The notes beneath the pieces are model-generated. The model searched no databases. It worked only from the letters and a program-made list of their open reading frames with translations, and was not told where the DNA came from. A stretch of 64,000 bases of DNA from an uncultured Prevotellaceae bacterium (lineage in GTDB: Bacteria > Bacteroidota > Bacteroidia > Bacteroidales > Bacteroidaceae), in assembly GCA_947176895.1 (NCBI GenBank), contig CAMWSK010000011.1, positions 1 through 64,000 of the forward strand, read 5' to 3'. The first letter of the stretch is position 1; every line of letters begins with the position of its first letter. Below, piece after piece: positions 53,290 through 62,103 of this stretch. Both the position numbers and the translations under genes were made by a program.

Positions 53290-56250
53290 TCATTCTGTCA
53301 CGCATACGACACCCATTCTATGCAATCCGTCAACTTTTATCACCAAAGGCTTGGCAAAGCGCACATGGCGGACGTGTTCTGTTTCCTCCACGGCAGGCAT
53401 ACTGTTTAACACATCCTCCCGATAGATGCCATCATTGCAAAACGCGTTAATGGTGAAATAGCTTACACCCAATGACGTTAAGTTCTGAAAGAAGTGCGTG
53501 CCTTGACTGGGGTCTACTTGGAAATCGCGCAGGCCGGCCTCCACTATCACCTTGGCACCACTGATATGCGGCCACTTTACGGGAACCCCAAGCCACGAAT
53601 CGCTGGAGCCCCACCTGCCCGGTCCAATCAACACATAACCGGCCGGATTCCCGTCATCCAGGAAGCGGCGGTTTATCCTTTCCATCTCTTCGGCAATGGC
53701 AGGATTGAGTGCGGGGCGATAGCCTTCGGTCTTGACATATACCACGTCCACCACATCCTCCACGATGCCGTGGCCTATAGCCTGCTGACTCTTAAGCAAG
53801 CAATCGGAATCTGGAACCAGCGTCAGGTCCTCGTCTAACGTCATGCGCTGGTCCACCATCGGACGAATCTGCAGCAGGCAGAACCGGGCCGTCTTATCGG
53901 GCTGAAGGTTACAGGCAAATTCTATTTCCACAGGGCGGCGCATCTCCTCCTGTCCGTTCTTGAGCACCATCTGAAGCACACGGGGCAAAGGTATCACATC
54001 ATGCTGCAGCACACCCGAGAAACTGATAAGTTTTCGGTTCTTCCCTTCATAGAAACCATCATAGATACATTGGTCCACAGGGTCGTAAGTACTACATATC
54101 CACTGCAGCTCGCCATCCTTTTCCGCCTCCCTCACAGGATAGGAACGCAGGTTAAAGCCATCGTCTGTCTGAAAATCAAGCTTCACATTCTCCAGGTCCA
54201 GCGCCAGGAACTTCGTCTGCGTGTCTTTCAAGGCGATATCCATTTCACTCATCTGCAAGATTTTGTTGGGATGGTAAGGGCTCAGGCGCAAGCTTTGTCC
54301 GCCATCCACGATATATTTTCCCAAACCCAGAGCCAGCGACACCGTACCCTCCTCGGGCAGTTCGTCGCCCAAGGGATAATAGTTCAGACTTCTGGCCACA
54401 CCGCTCATCGTGGGATAGAAGCGGTTGCCATGCCGATGTCCCACTACCTCTTGCAGGATGATGGCCATTTTCTCCTGATCGATAAGGTTGGATGTAGCCG
54501 TCATATAATCCTTCGATGCGCGGAAGAATACGGATGCATACACCGCCTTGATGGCGTTGGACAGCATTTCCAGACGTTCATAATTATCCTCCACATAGGG
54601 TATCATGTAGGTTGAATAGACACCTGCAAAGGGTTGATAATGGCTGTCTTCCAGCAAAGACGAGGAGCGAATGGCGATGGGTGACTTCACCACCTCCATA
54701 AAGGCCATCAGGTCACTGAGCAGACGTTGGGGTAAACGGGCATGAAGAAAGTATTGAAGCATCTCCTCATCGGGGATGTCGGTCAATGCCACCTGGTAAA
54801 GCTCGTTTGTCTCCATGTATTCGCTGAACACATCCGTGCACAGGACCACCGTCTTGGGAATGGTCAGCAGCACACCCGGAATCTGTGTCATCTCACGATG
54901 CTTCTTGATGATATGGTCCAGGAATGCCAGGCCACGCCCCTTTCCGCCCAGCGATCCGTCGCCAATGCGGGCGAAATTGCTATACTGGTCAAAGCGCTCG
55001 CGTTGGAACACAGCCACCACACCCTGATTTTTCATTTTACGATAGGCTACGATGGCATCGAAAATTATCTGGCGGTGGGCGTCGATGTCCTGCAAGGATT
55101 CCCACGTGATGCGCTTAAGGAACTCGCTGATGGGAAACAGTGCACGCGAACAGAGCCAGCGCGACACATTGTTGTGCGTCACATGATAGAGCAGCGATTC
55201 GGCCGGCACCGTAAAGATGTTTTCCTGCAAATCCTTCAGATTGCGGCAACGGCACACCTCTTCCATGGTGGCGGGATTGCGGAAAATGAAATCGCCAAAG
55301 CCAAAATATTTGTCCAAAAGGCAACGCAAATCCACGTCCAACTTTTTGCTGCCCTTATCGATAAACGAAGCATTGCACTGCGTTGCCAGCTCGCTTCCCG
55401 TACTTTCCGAACTTTCCATCACCAAAGGCACAAAGGGGTCGGCCTGACGTATCCGGCTGAGCAACTTAAAGCCTGCCAGTTCATCAATCTTCCCGTCCTT
55501 CATGAACCGGCAATCGGAAATCACTCCCAGCGTATTGTCTTTAAACCGGTCATACAGACTCCAGGCCTCCTCATAGTTTCGTGCCAACACAATCTTCGGA
55601 CGGCCGCGCATCCGCAATGTTTCAAGGTGGGCGTTCAACGCTTCGCCGGCAAAAGCCAGGCTCTGCTGCAGCACATATTTATAAAGGTAAGGAAGGATGC
55701 TGCTGTAAAAACGAATATTATCTTCCACCAACATCAACATCTGCACACCCGCCACCTCAATATCGTGGTCCAGGTTCATCTTGTCCTCGATAAGCTTGAT
55801 GATGGAAAGCAACAGATCGGTGTTGCCCAGCCAACAGAACACATATTCGAAGATGGACAGGTCCTCGTCCTGCATGCGGCGTGCGATGCCATGACTGAAA
55901 GGCGTGAGCACCACAATAGGTATGCCGGGGTGAGCCTGCTTGATGCTGCGTGCAATCGTGAACACGTCATTGTTGTCCGTGCCTGGCATGCAGATAATCA
56001 GGTCGGGAGTAAGAATCCTCATCTGTTCCTCCGCTTCTGTTTCCGTGGCAGCCTGGATGAAACGCGGCGGATAGCGCAAGCCCAGCCGGGCATATTCCTG
56101 GAAAATCTTCTCCTCCACACGACCGTCATCCTCAAGCATGAACATGTCGTAGGGGTTGGCCACAATCAGCACATTAAAGATTCTGCGCACCATCAGTTCC
56201 ACGAACGGTATGTCGTGCAACTGCATCTTCTCATCTATATCCTTCGTCAT
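53290..56250 (-). CDS. Receiver-like/PEP-synthase-like hybrid protein
   Basis: A 986-residue protein with an unusual order of parts. Residues about 25-155 and 165-330 look like two response-regulator receiver folds (FNVLIVANPYDMFMLEDDGR, then PDLIICMPGTDNNDVF; and VQMLMLVEDNIRFYSSIL, then GVISDCRFMKDGKIDELAG). From about residue 430 comes a PEP-synthase/PPDK N-terminal ATP-grasp (GDGSLGGKGRGLAFLD, PIAIRSSSLLEDSHYQPFAG, QIRPMV). The phosphohistidine swivel domain and the PEP-binding barrel are absent, so it is not a true PEP synthase. The C-terminus has GYVLIGPGRWGSSDSWLGVP. It is monocistronic with a TACTTTTG box at 56273-56280. Nucleotide-dependent phosphotransfer or signalling is inferred. 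Confidence 0.8.
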   Translation of the reverse strand: MTKDIDEKMQLHDIPFVELMVRRIFNVLIVANPYDMFMLEDDGRVEEKIFQEYARLGLRYPPRFIQAATETEAEEQMRILTPDLIICMPGTDNNDVFTIARSIKQAHPGIPIVVLTPFSHGIARRMQDEDLSIFEYVFCWLGNTDLLLSIIKLIEDKMNLDHDIEVAGVQMLMLVEDNIRFYSSILPYLYKYVLQQSLAFAGEALNAHLETLRMRGRPKIVLARNYEEAWSLYDRFKDNTLGVISDCRFMKDGKIDELAGFKLLSRIRQADPFVPLVMESSESTGSELATQCNASFIDKGSKKLDVDLRCLLDKYFGFGDFIFRNPATMEEVCRCRNLKDLQENIFTVPAESLLYHVTHNNVSRWLCSRALFPISEFLKRITWESLQDIDAHRQIIFDAIVAYRKMKNQGVVAVFQRERFDQYSNFARIGDGSLGGKGRGLAFLDHIIKKHREMTQIPGVLLTIPKTVVLCTDVFSEYMETNELYQVALTDIPDEEMLQYFLHARLPQRLLSDLMAFMEVVKSPIAIRSSSLLEDSHYQPFAGVYSTYMIPYVEDNYERLEMLSNAIKAVYASVFFRASKDYMTATSNLIDQEKMAIILQEVVGHRHGNRFYPTMSGVARSLNYYPLGDELPEEGTVSLALGLGKYIVDGGQSLRLSPYHPNKILQMSEMDIALKDTQTKFLALDLENVKLDFQTDDGFNLRSYPVREAEKDGELQWICSTYDPVDQCIYDGFYEGKNRKLISFSGVLQHDVIPLPRVLQMVLKNGQEEMRRPVEIEFACNLQPDKTARFCLLQIRPMVDQRMTLDEDLTLVPDSDCLLKSQQAIGHGIVEDVVDVVYVKTEGYRPALNPAIAEEMERINRRFLDDGNPAGYVLIGPGRWGSSDSWLGVPVKWPHISGAKVIVEAGLRDFQVDPSQGTHFFQNLTSLGVSYFTINAFCNDGIYREDVLNSMPAVEETEHVRHVRFAKPLVIKVDGLHRMGVVCVTE

Positions 56251-56483
56251 TTCTGTACATTTCCTAAACGCACAAAAGTACGAAATTTTTCGTACCGTTG
56301 TCGCATATAATCAGAAAAACACCTGGTTGACTGTCAGGAAAAAAACATTTCTAACTGCATCCCCCTAACAGCTTTTGGCCGTAAAAAATCATATTGCCTG
56401 CAAGATTGTCTCACAAGGAACTTTTACGATTCTTTCCTCTTTCTCGTTTTTTTGCAGTACTTTTGTATCATATAAAACGAAAG

Positions 56484-56711
56484 ATGATGGACGAGATGTT
56501 ACTTAGGGTGGCGGTGGATACCATCACTGCCGAGATTGAAAAAGACGGCAATAACGCAAACCTTTTCCGCGAACGGGGCAGACTGCGCTTTCAGTTGGGT
56601 ATGGAAAAAGAGGCAATGGAGGACCTGAGACAGGCTGTTGCCCTCAATCCCGAGCTGGTGAACGAAATTGCCAACGGGCAGTTTGAGGGAAAAATTGGAA
56701 GTTGCCACTAA
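56484..56711 (+). CDS. Small TPR protein
   Basis: About 75 residues, mostly helical, with one clear tetratricopeptide repeat (FRERGRLRFQLGMEKEAMEDLRQAVALNPE) and a preceding helix. A TACTTTTG -7 box at 56458-56465 lies 18 bases before the ATG pair at 56484/56487. No signal peptide. TPRs bind other proteins; the partner is unknown. It is convergent with ribH, with palindrome array 7 between them. Confidence 0.7.
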   Translation: MMDEMLLRVAVDTITAEIEKDGNNANLFRERGRLRFQLGMEKEAMEDLRQAVALNPELVNEIANGQFEGKIGSCH

Positions 56712-56839
56712 ACAGAACGCTAAAACATGTAAAATCACCCGCTTGTCCTGCCGGGAACCGCGAGACACCTGCGGATGGTTTCGCCGGAAGGAAACAGAAA
56801 ATTGTTTGACGTTGATTGTCAAGCGTTTGGATATTCATA

Positions 56840-56967
56840 AAAAAACGTCTTGATGTTTGAGGAAAACCATGTGGACATTTCGCCTGAAACATGAGGATGT
56901 TTTCAAAAAACATGAACACGTTTTCATTGAAACATGAGGACGTTTGTCTCAAATCACCGTGATGTAC
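56840..56967. repeat. Phased palindrome array 7 (6 units, the longest)
   Basis: Centres are at 56850/56851, 56872/56873, 56894/56895, 56915/56916, 56937/56938 and 56959/56960, with spacings of 22, 22, 21, 22 and 22 bp. Cores are CGTCT/TGATG, CATGT/GGACA, CATGA/GGATG, CATGA/ACACG, CATGA/GGACG and CACCG/TGATG. It lies just beyond the ribH terminator. From 56712 to 56839 nothing else is recognisable. Confidence 0.85.
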
Positions 56968-56970
56968 AGA

Positions 56971-57010
56971 AAAGAGGTGCAACGTGTGGAAAAACACATT
57001 GCACCTCTTT
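56971..57010. terminator. Terminator hairpin after ribH
   Basis: AAAGAGGTGCAACGTGT (56971-56987) pairs with ACACATTGCACCTCTTT (56994-57010) with one G-T or A-C position. It lies 22 bases past the ribH stop on the minus strand and can act both ways. Confidence 0.8.
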
Positions 57011-57032
57011 AACTTTTCTTTACTAAACGTTT

Positions 57033-57524
57033 CTATAAACGTTGGCCGTAAGCCACCATCTTTATGGCAGTGATGGCACACTCGTCACCTTTGTTTCCCA
57101 GTTTTCCTCCGCATCGGTCAAGAGCCTGCTGCTGGGTGTTACATGTCAACAGACCATAGATGACAGGCATAATACCCTTGCGGTTGAGCTCGGCCAAGCC
57201 CTGTGTGGTCCCCTGGCAAATATAGTCGAAATGGGGGGTGTCGCCACGAATGACGCAGCCGATGGCGATGACAGCATCAAATTTCTCGGGATGCCGGGTC
57301 ATCAGTGCCGAACCATAGACCAACTCGAAACTGCCGGGAACGGTCTGCACCGTGATGTCGCGGTCGTCAGCACCGAACTTCCTGAGCGTGGCAACGGCTC
57401 CTTCGAGCAGTGCACCCGTAATCTCCTCGTTCCATTCGCTCACCACGATACCAAACTTCATGCCTTTGGCCGATGGCACCGTGGCGGGATCGTAGCTCGA
57501 CAGATTGTGCAAAGCGCTGGCCAT
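57033..57524 (-). CDS. ribH: 6,7-dimethyl-8-ribityllumazine synthase
   Basis: Penultimate enzyme of riboflavin synthesis, usually assembling into a hollow shell. The 163-residue protein has [34 protein letters not shown] and [18 protein letters not shown], with the catalytic histidine in the last. It starts six bases after the stop of the YfgM-like gene, and the two share a transcript. Other rib genes are not nearby. Confidence 0.97.
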   Translation of the reverse strand: MASALHNLSSYDPATVPSAKGMKFGIVVSEWNEEITGALLEGAVATLRKFGADDRDITVQTVPGSFELVYGSALMTRHPEKFDAVIAIGCVIRGDTPHFDYICQGTTQGLAELNRKGIMPVIYGLLTCNTQQQALDRCGGKLGNKGDECAITAIKMVAYGQRL

Positions 57525-57530
57525 AACCGC

Positions 57531-58199
57531 TTATTTGCTTGCGTTGACGCGCTCGATGTACTTGTCTATTTCACTGCTTTGGGGGCTGTTGGCATACTTG
57601 GTCTTCACCAGAGTGTACACCTCCAGAGCCTTTTCCTTGTTACCCAAAGCCTCATACACCTCGCCGGCCTGAATCAGAGCCAGGGGAGACACCACCACGT
57701 TGTCGGCATCCTTGGCGGCCTTCTCCAGGGTCTTGGCACCCTTCTCCTTGTCACCCAAAGAGACGTACACATTGCCCAGGGCAGCCTTGGCCATGTTGCT
57801 CACCATCTCGTCATCCTGAGCATCGAACTTCTCCAGATATTTCTTGGCCTCCTCCAGCTTGCCTTGCTGGGCATAAGCCAGACCCACATAAAGCTTGGCC
57901 AGGTTGCCGGCCTCGGTGCTGCCGTACTTGTCTGCCACAGCAACCATGCTCATGCTCTTGCCGGTGCTGTCGCCCTTGACAACAACATCGAAGCGGTCGT
58001 TTTCAAACTGCTCCTCTGCGGCGAACATGGCCTTGGATGCCTTGCCCCCTTGAGCGTCACGATAGCCGAAGAAGCCACCGATGCACATACCCAGCACCAG
58101 CACTACGGCAATGTAGGTAATAATGTTCTTCTGAGTTTTCTTGCGCTTTGCCTCTTCCTCAGGACTAACCTGAACGGGCTTTTGTGTTGATTTAGACAT
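57531..58199 (-). CDS. YfgM-like membrane-anchored TPR protein
   Basis: A 222-residue protein with a short basic N-terminus, one transmembrane helix (about residues 26-45, IITYIAVVLVLGMCIGGFFG) and a periplasmic-facing TPR region: LAKLYVGLAYAQQGKLEEAK, KAALGNVYVSLGDKEKGAK and LIQAGEVYEALGNKEKALEV are three successive repeats. This matches the YfgM/tetratricopeptide type that works with envelope chaperones and the Sec translocon. A TACATTTG box at 58241-58248 precedes it. It is followed directly by ribH. Confidence 0.85.
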   Translation of the reverse strand: MSKSTQKPVQVSPEEEAKRKKTQKNIITYIAVVLVLGMCIGGFFGYRDAQGGKASKAMFAAEEQFENDRFDVVVKGDSTGKSMSMVAVADKYGSTEAGNLAKLYVGLAYAQQGKLEEAKKYLEKFDAQDDEMVSNMAKAALGNVYVSLGDKEKGAKTLEKAAKDADNVVVSPLALIQAGEVYEALGNKEKALEVYTLVKTKYANSPQSSEIDKYIERVNASK

Positions 58200-58311
58200 T
58201 TTACTATATGTTTTTGTTTTTATATTCCACTAATGGCTTGCAAATGTAGCAAAAAACAACTGCATAGAAAAATTTGCACACAAATATTTTCCCTCCGCAC
58301 CGCTTTTTCCG

Positions 58312-58319
58312 TACCTTTG
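58312..58319 (+). promoter_or_regulatory. -7 box of recF, probable leaderless mRNA
   Basis: TACCTTTG ends five bases before the recF ATG at 58325, the same distance seen for the genes at 14863 and 19390. It also argues against an upstream start at 58274. The -33 element is unclear. Confidence 0.55.
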
Positions 58320-58324
58320 TACGT

Positions 58325-59446
58325 ATGATTTTAAGACAGCTCTCCATACTGAACTATAAAAACATCCGCGAGGCACAACTGACGCTTTCTCCGGGCATCA
58401 ACTGCTTCATCGGCCACAACGGCGAGGGAAAGACGAACCTGCTGGATGCCGTTTATTTCCTCTCGATGTGCAAGAGCCAGACCACCACGCAAGACTCGAT
58501 GGTGGTGACCCACGGTCAGGAGGTGATGGCCGTGCAGGGCAGCTATGAGCGGGAGGACGGTTCGCAGGAGGACATCCACTGCGGAATGAAGGCGGGGCAA
58601 AAGAAGGTGTTCCGCCGTGCCAAGAAGGCCTACAAGCGTCTGGCCGAACACATCGGACTGATTCCCGTGGTGGTCATCTCCCCTGCCGACCAGCCCCTGA
58701 TAAGCGGCGGCAGCGAGGAACGCCGGCGATTCATGGATATCGTCATCTCGCAAAGCGACGCCAATTACCTGGAAGCCCTCACGCGCTATAACAAAGCCCT
58801 TCAGCAGCGCAACGCCCTGCTGAAGATGGAGCCGGTGCCCGATGCCGAGCTGTTTGCCATCTGGGAGGAACAGATGGCCCTCTACGGTGAGGCGATTCAC
58901 CGCCGGCGCCAAGCTTTCGTGGAGGAATTGGTGCCGGAATTTCAGAAGTTCTACAGCCATATCTCGCAGGAGCATGAACAGGTGGGACTGAAATATACCT
59001 CGCATTGCCAACGTGGGCCGCTGCTGGAAGTGATTCGGCGCGACAGGCAGAAGGACATCATCATGGGGTATTCGCTGCACGGTGTCCACAAAGATGAACT
59101 GGAGATGACGCTCGATGGTTTTCCCATCAAGCGCGAGGGAAGCCAGGGACAGAACAAGACATTCCTCACGGCTTTGAAGCTGGCGCAATTCAACTACCTC
59201 CATCTCCACGGACGCGGCACCACCCCCCTACTCCTTCTGGACGATATTTTCGACAAACTCGATGCACGGCGTGTGGAGAAAATCGTGGATCTGGTAAACG
59301 GTGAACAATTCGGTCAGATATTTATCACGGACACCAACCGCGACCATCTGAACTGCATTCTGGAAAACCTGCATTCCGACCACCGCATCTTTTACGTAGA
59401 AGCAGGAAACATCACGCCATGGAACGAAGAAAAACAGAAAATCTGA
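58325..59446 (+). CDS. recF: DNA replication/repair protein RecF
   Basis: RecF binds gapped DNA and, with RecO and RecR, helps RecA replace SSB. From the ATG at 58325 it has 373 residues. The Walker A loop is FIGHNGEGKTNLLDAVYFLS, the ABC signature region is REGSQGQNKTFLTALKLAQF, and Walker B is LLLLDDIFDKLDARR. It overlaps the following DciA-like gene by 28 bases; recF next to dciA/DUF721 is common in Bacteroidetes. Confidence 0.96.
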   Translation: MILRQLSILNYKNIREAQLTLSPGINCFIGHNGEGKTNLLDAVYFLSMCKSQTTTQDSMVVTHGQEVMAVQGSYEREDGSQEDIHCGMKAGQKKVFRRAKKAYKRLAEHIGLIPVVVISPADQPLISGGSEERRRFMDIVISQSDANYLEALTRYNKALQQRNALLKMEPVPDAELFAIWEEQMALYGEAIHRRRQAFVEELVPEFQKFYSHISQEHEQVGLKYTSHCQRGPLLEVIRRDRQKDIIMGYSLHGVHKDELEMTLDGFPIKREGSQGQNKTFLTALKLAQFNYLHLHGRGTTPLLLLDDIFDKLDARRVEKIVDLVNGEQFGQIFITDTNRDHLNCILENLHSDHRIFYVEAGNITPWNEEKQKI

Positions 59447-59709
59447 GGGACGTCATCAACCGCTTTCTGCGACTCAACGGACTGGAAACCCCACTCAACG
59501 AGCAACGAGCCATTGAGGCATGGCCCGCCGTGGTGGGACCGACCATCGCACGGCAGAGCAGCAACCTGCAGATTCGCGCGGGGATTCTTTATGTGAAAAT
59601 CACACGTCCGGCCCTGCGTCAGGACTTGATGATGATGAGAACAGAGTTAAAACATCGAATAAACCAACACGTTGGGGCACAAGTCATTGAAAGCATCTCG
59701 TTTCACTAA
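59419..59709 (+). CDS. DUF721 / DciA-like protein
   Basis: A 96-residue protein of the DUF721 family. In bacteria without DnaC or DnaI, the related DciA loads or assists the replicative helicase DnaB. ETPLNEQRAIEAWPAVVGPTI and the KIGR-like ITRPALRQDLMMMRTELKHR segments are typical. The gene starts inside recF in another frame, so it is translationally coupled. Role in helicase operation is inferred from the family. Confidence 0.88.
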   Translation: MERRKTENLRDVINRFLRLNGLETPLNEQRAIEAWPAVVGPTIARQSSNLQIRAGILYVKITRPALRQDLMMMRTELKHRINQHVGAQVIESISFH

Positions 59710-60273
59710 TCATTGAAACAAAACGGAATCCACTTGGCAATCGAAGGAATCCGTTGGCACGGTTTCCAAGAACTGATAGGAAAAGCATACGCCCAACTTG
59801 AAAGCATGAGGGAGACGGGACAGGAAACGGTCGTAGTATCCTTTGCCGCGCCCCAGCCGATGGCCCCGCCTGTCAAAGGCCATTCCGGGCACAAGCACCA
59901 AATCTATCGACAAGAAATCATGAAAGGTTGAGCCATGTGGCTCGTCGATGCCATAGGCACCCGTTGTGAATGGGGTATCGGGATTGACCGTCCGCACCTC
60001 CATTTCGGCCTCATTCATCACTTTCGGAAGCAACACCCGCTTCTTTTCCTTCCAAGCATGCTTCATCAGGATGGTCAAATCCACCTCATCGGGCAAAGCG
60101 TTGTAAAGCATCACGACGCGGGCTTCCTGCCACTGAGGCAGGCGAAGCACATGGCCACATAGCCTCGCCGAAAGTTCTGCCCGTTGTGCTGCGGGCATCT
60201 TCGCCTTCAACCGGCGCATCCGGACACGCAACTCTTCTTTTGTGATATCCGAAGGCACAACCGTGGCAATCAA
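59710..60273 (-). CDS. 5-formyltetrahydrofolate cyclo-ligase
   Basis: It converts 5-formyl-THF to 5,10-methenyl-THF. The 187-residue protein has [13 protein letters not shown] near the middle and the nucleotide loop [20 protein letters not shown] followed by GYYDRFL. The start is probably TTG at 60273, overlapping the smpB stop; no ATG fits until 60219, which would cut into the first helix. Its stop abuts the convergent DUF721 gene with no gap. Confidence 0.93.
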   Translation of the reverse strand: MIATVVPSDITKEELRVRMRRLKAKMPAAQRAELSARLCGHVLRLPQWQEARVVMLYNALPDEVDLTILMKHAWKEKKRVLLPKVMNEAEMEVRTVNPDTPFTTGAYGIDEPHGSTFHDFLSIDLVLVPGMAFDRRGHRLGRGKGYYDRFLSRLPHAFKLGVCFSYQFLETVPTDSFDCQVDSVLFQ

Positions 60274-60746
60274 TAACTTTTCTTGAAACTGCGGGCCATC
60301 TCGCGGCGGTCTTCCTTCTCTTTCAGCGTCTCGCGCTTGTCAAACTCCTTCTTGCCCCGGGCGGTGTAGATGTCCAACTTGGCCAATCCGCTGCCATTGA
60401 TAAACAGGCTGGTGGGAATGAGTGAGAAGCCCGGAGCCTTCAACACCGATTGAATCTTACGTATCTCCTTGCGGTTGAGAAGAAGTTTGCGGTCGCGTCG
60501 CTCCACATGGTTGTTGTAGCTGCCATTCTCGTATTGGGCAATATACATGTTCTTCACCCAAACTTCTCCTTTATTTATATAGCAGAAGGTATCCACCAGC
60601 GAAGCCTTGCCCGCACGTATGCTCTTAATCTCGGTACCCGTCAGCACGATGCCGGCCGTGAACTGGTCAATCAGCGCATAGTCGAACCGGGCACGCTTGT
60701 TCTTTATGTTTACCTTATTGTTGGTAACCAACCGTTTATTCTTCAT
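60270..60746 (-). CDS. smpB: SsrA-binding protein
   Basis: SmpB brings tmRNA to stalled ribosomes. The 158-residue beta-barrel protein shows [40 protein letters not shown], and the basic C-terminal tail [20 protein letters not shown] that follows the mRNA channel. It overlaps the DMP19 gene upstream by 11 bases and the cyclo-ligase downstream by four. The tmRNA gene itself was not found in the window. Confidence 0.97.
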   Translation of the reverse strand: MKNKRLVTNNKVNIKNKRARFDYALIDQFTAGIVLTGTEIKSIRAGKASLVDTFCYINKGEVWVKNMYIAQYENGSYNNHVERRDRKLLLNRKEIRKIQSVLKAPGFSLIPTSLFINGSGLAKLDIYTARGKKEFDKRETLKEKEDRREMARSFKKSY

Positions 60747-61248
60747 CTTTTTCCACTGCTACGAAGTTTCCGATGTGCTCATCAATATAGTGAGCCACCA
60801 GCTCGGTCACATCTGTCTCCATCATAATAAACTCGTCATCCAAATCATCAAACTCGGGATATTGCTCAAACAAAGCCATAAACTCCTCATCACTCTTCTC
60901 TCCCGTCAGCTCATCGGCATATTTTTCATACAACTCTCTGCCTTTGTATATCAGTTTCTGGAAGTCCTTGGCTCCCCACAAGCGCATTGCCTTGGCAAAA
61001 GGGTTGAGGAAGATAAATGGGCCATAACCATTGTAAATGAGTTGAACAAAACCACCATCCATTACTTCCCGACGAACTGTCTGATAGGCCAATAACGTTA
61101 TTTGGTCAGCCTCCAGCAGGGGCATTGTCTCACTGTTGAGCTCGCCCCCGATGGCCTCAAGGATGGCATTGGCGAACACATCCACGAAAGCGTCCATGCC
61201 TTGGGTGGCCGCCTCCACGATACTGCTTTCTTTAATCTTAATCTCCAT
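60736..61248 (-). CDS. DMP19 (DUF4375) family protein
   Basis: A 170-residue acidic protein. The segment [28 protein letters not shown] (read in parts) with the following GAKDFQKLI and FDDLDDEFI is typical of the DMP19-like family, named after a Neisseria DNA-mimic protein; most members have no proven role. The ATG at 61248 is preferred: TACTTTTG at 61256-61263 ends seven bases before it, so a longer frame to 61377 would run through the promoter. It leads the smpB run. Confidence 0.78.
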   Translation of the reverse strand: MEIKIKESSIVEAATQGMDAFVDVFANAILEAIGGELNSETMPLLEADQITLLAYQTVRREVMDGGFVQLIYNGYGPFIFLNPFAKAMRLWGAKDFQKLIYKGRELYEKYADELTGEKSDEEFMALFEQYPEFDDLDDEFIMMETDVTELVAHYIDEHIGNFVAVEKDEE

Positions 61249-61304
61249 ATAGGTGCAAAAGTACTGTTTTTTCGTGGAAATGCTGAAAAAAGCATCATTT
61301 TTTG

Positions 61305-61335
61305 TTGGCCATCTGACTATAATTAGGTATTTTTG
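61305..61335 (+). promoter_or_regulatory. Promoter of the NifU-like/GGGtGRT pair
   Basis: TTG at 61305-61307, a 20-base spacer and TATTTTTG at 61328-61335, 43 bases before the ATG at 61379. Confidence 0.75.
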
Positions 61336-61378
61336 CAAAGATAAAACACACATATTTTTATTAAAACATAAAATCATT

Positions 61379-62080
61379 ATGGTTTATTCACACGAAGTTC
61401 AAAACATGTGTTGTGTGGCCAAAGGCCCCAACCACGGTCCCGCTCCTATTCCCGAGGAGGGCAAGTGGGTTCAAGCAAAAGAAATTAAGGATATCAGCGG
61501 CCTGACTCACGGTATCGGCTGGTGCGCTCCCCAGCAGGGTGCATGCAAGCTGACCTTGAACGTGAAGGAAGGCGTTATCGAGGAGTGTCTGGTGGAAACC
61601 ATTGGCTGCTCAGGTATGACCCACTCCGCCGCCATGGCCAGTGAGATTCTTCCCGGCAAGACCATTCTGGAGGCGCTGAACACCGACCTTGTGTGCGATG
61701 CTATCAACACCGCCATGCGCGAGCTCTTCTTGCAAATCGTGTACGGACGCACCCAGAGCGCCTTCTCCGAGGGCGGTCTGATGATTGGTGCCGGCTTGGA
61801 GGACTTGGGCAAGGGTCTTATCTCCCAGACCGGCACACTCTATGGCACCAAAGTCAAGGGCACCCGCTACCTGCAGCTGACCGAAGGCTACATCACCAAG
61901 ATGTTCCTGGACAAGGACGATCAGGTGTGCGGCTACGAGTTCGTTCACATGGGCAAGTTCATGGACGCCATCAAGAAGGGTGTTCCTGCCGACGAGGCTT
62001 TGAAGAGTGTTACCGGCACCTATGGCCGCACCAAGGCCGAGGACGGCGCAGTGAAGTCAATTGACCCCCGTAAGGAATAA
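61379..62080 (+). CDS. NifU-like iron-sulfur cluster assembly scaffold protein
   Basis: A 233-residue protein of the NifU N-terminal/IscU type, longer than usual. Cysteines in NMCCVAKGP, GWCAPQQGACKL and ETIGCSGMTHSAAMASE are placed like cluster ligands. The region after residue 140 (YGTKVKGTRYLQLTEGYITK) is an added domain not found in plain IscU. The start at 61379 is used because the -7 box would fall inside a longer frame. It is 23 bases before the GGGtGRT gene and the two genes occur as a pair in this phylum. Cluster assembly is inferred. Confidence 0.85.
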   Translation: MVYSHEVQNMCCVAKGPNHGPAPIPEEGKWVQAKEIKDISGLTHGIGWCAPQQGACKLTLNVKEGVIEECLVETIGCSGMTHSAAMASEILPGKTILEALNTDLVCDAINTAMRELFLQIVYGRTQSAFSEGGLMIGAGLEDLGKGLISQTGTLYGTKVKGTRYLQLTEGYITKMFLDKDDQVCGYEFVHMGKFMDAIKKGVPADEALKSVTGTYGRTKAEDGAVKSIDPRKE

Positions 62081-62103
62081 TAAAGAATAAGGAGAAACAA
62101 GAT

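Noticed and set aside
376-56967. Palindrome arrays as ordinary transcription terminators
   Set aside because: Arrays 2 and 4 lie in divergent promoter regions, array 6 follows a separate strong terminator and array 7 lies beside one. Three to six phased units are not needed for termination.
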